From the NCBI GenBank assembly GCA_964590255.1, contig CAZPYA010000097.1, positions 1-21,279 of the forward strand: DNA of 21,279 bases, in the 5' to 3' direction. The notes below the pieces were generated by a model. That model was not told the origin of the DNA and did not search any database. It worked only from the letters and a program-made list of their open reading frames with translations. Both the position numbers and the translations under genes were made by a program. Source of the stretch: JAKIYB01 sp964590255. Lineage in GTDB: Bacteria > Armatimonadota > Hebobacteria > CAIYQO01. Positions 21,014 to 21,279 of the stretch are shown piece after piece (position 1 is the stretch's first letter; every line of letters begins with the position of its first letter).

Positions 21014-21042
21014 TTTACAGGACGAAAAACCCGTGGTACACT
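21014..21042 (+). promoter_or_regulatory. Sigma-70-type promoter of the leader-like element
   Basis: TTTACA (21014-21019), a 17-bp spacer and TACACT (21037-21042) match the consensus at five of six and four of six positions. Transcription would begin near 21049, just ahead of the Shine-Dalgarno at 21053, so the short ORF has almost no untranslated leader. Confidence 0.55.
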
Positions 21043-21053
21043 ATTTCTGATGA

Positions 21054-21123
21054 AAGGAGGTGGTGTGGATATGAGTAGTTATCACATGCATGGGGGTGGC
21101 GAGCGCTAAGCTTTCCACCCTCC
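21054..21123 (+). promoter_or_regulatory. Shine-Dalgarno and complementary sequestering segment
   Basis: AAGGAGGT at 21054-21061 is an almost perfect complement of the 16S rRNA 3' end. CCACCCTCC at 21115-21123, just after the short ORF, can pair with GGAGGTGG (21056-21063) over eight base pairs with one bulged C. Pairing would hide the ribosome-binding site; ribosomes on the ORF would cover part of the fold. This is inferred from complementarity only. Confidence 0.4.
21071..21109 (+). CDS. Candidate 12-codon leader ORF
   Basis: A short ORF encoding MSSYHMHGGGER, behind an unusually strong ribosome-binding site and promoter. An in-frame GTG at 21065 would add two residues (M-D) and gives a closer spacing of 4 nt from GGAGG, against 10 nt for the ATG. 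The peptide has two His and three consecutive Gly codons, but no long run of one amino acid of the kind seen in classical attenuators. I do not recognise it. It could be a regulatory leader peptide, a stalling peptide, or a chance ORF inside a small RNA. Confidence 0.4.
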   Translation: MSSYHMHGGGER

Positions 21124-21130
21124 CTAACGG

Positions 21131-21166
21131 ACACGACGGGGTCGCGCAAGCGGCCCCGTCACGTGT
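21131..21166 (+). terminator. Strong hairpin with GCAA tetraloop
   Basis: ACGGGGTCGC and GCGGCCCCGT (21136-21159) form ten base pairs, one a G-T wobble, closed by a GCAA (GNRA) loop. An outer ACACG/CGTGT stem adds five pairs past a two-base bulge. The downstream side is TGTTTGG, only a short T-run, so this could be an attenuator/terminator or a structured RNA end. It follows the short ORF by 21 bp. Confidence 0.55.
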
Positions 21167-21226
21167 TTGGTGCTAGGGCGTGATTACCTTGTCCCTGCCT
21201 TGTCTCCTACTGGTGAAAAGTGTGAA

Positions 21227-21242
21227 TCAGGACTTTCGCTCA
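21227..21242 (-). repeat. Inverted copy of the 16-bp left-edge repeat
   Basis: TCAGGACTTTCGCTCA is the exact reverse complement of 35-50. The sequence continues with no obvious element inside the window, so any larger unit it belongs to extends beyond the right edge. Confidence 0.6.
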
Positions 21243-21279
21243 CCTGCAAACACATGTCTGAGTTTGGTTTGATTGGTGC

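Larger units (their letters stand above)
20978..21279. other. Gene-poor right edge with leader-like element
   Basis: No conventional gene is visible after the phosphatase. From left to right the stretch holds a C-rich spacer (20978-21010), a promoter (21014-21042), a very strong Shine-Dalgarno and 12-codon ORF (21053-21109), a pyrimidine-rich complementary segment (21113-21123), a strong hairpin (21131-21166), about 60 bp of unassigned sequence, and the inverted 16-bp repeat (21227-21242). The gene that might be controlled by the element would lie beyond the window. Confidence 0.6.

Noticed and set aside
20973..21015. An AATAAACGG/CCGTTATT pair as an intrinsic terminator for the histidinol-phosphatase gene
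   Set aside because: The stem is weak with a bulge and a loop of about 26 nt, and it lacks a T-tract.
35..21242. The whole window as one large transposon or integrative element bounded by the 16-bp repeats
   Set aside because: The interior carries core genes such as lon and a histidinol-phosphatase, with no transposase, integrase or tRNA attachment site.
1..21279. CRISPR array
   Set aside because: The tandem repeats found are 7 bp long and degenerate, without unique spacers of regular length, and there are no cas genes.

Overview
The window is a GC-rich bacterial chromosome segment (coding DNA looks to be in the mid-to-high 60s % GC by eye) carrying nineteen protein genes and one candidate very short ORF. 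A large secreted protein ending in an aromatic residue and predicted as an outer-membrane beta-barrel points to a diderm. The gene mix (double zf-HC2 anti-sigma-like protein, orphan beta-helix protein, Gfo/Idh/MocA oxidoreductase, DUF1015, many intergenic hairpin repeats) would fit Armatimonadota or a related environmental phylum. That placement is inference; there is no rRNA or other marker here to settle it.

Layout. 54-410 (-) is a YgbA-family protein. 632-9639 (+) holds a secreted protein with carboxypeptidase-regulatory-like domains, a small AT-richer membrane protein, a parallel beta-helix protein, a double zinc-finger anti-sigma-like membrane protein, the predicted beta-barrel and a GT2 glycosyltransferase. 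9700-10674 (+) is a lower-GC patch with a hicB-hicA toxin-antitoxin pair and a third, unrecognised Cys-rich gene. 10734-12778 (+) carries a Gfo/Idh/MocA oxidoreductase and an AzoR-like flavodoxin-fold protein. 13077-20005 (-) reads, in transcription order, a lipoyl/E3-binding-domain protein, an M48 metalloprotease, a zinc-ribbon membrane protein, a DUF1015 protein, a small heat-shock protein and LonA. 20180-20977 (+) is a PHP-type histinidol-phosphatase-like gene. The right edge holds a promoter, a very strong Shine-Dalgarno, a 12-codon ORF and a GNRA-capped hairpin.

Genes that probably act together: hsp20 and lon (protein quality control, behind one near-consensus sigma-70 promoter); hicB and hicA (4-bp overlap); the lipoyl protein and M48 protease (23-bp gap). 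The anti-sigma-like gene and the beta-barrel are adjacent, but their link is only positional.

The most distinctive non-coding content is repetitive. Three families recur: (A) C-rich/G-rich palindromic REP-like elements, twice as inverted doublets; (B) a GGGAGCGC-tagged hairpin whose stem sequence changes while base-pairing is kept; (C) degenerate 7-bp tandem arrays. A 16-bp sequence is also present near both window ends in opposite orientation. I see no tRNA, rRNA, CRISPR array, transposase or phage gene. The best candidates for something undescribed are the right-edge leader/short-ORF element, the hicBA-linked third gene, and the E2-like protein without a catalytic domain. None is proven from sequence alone.
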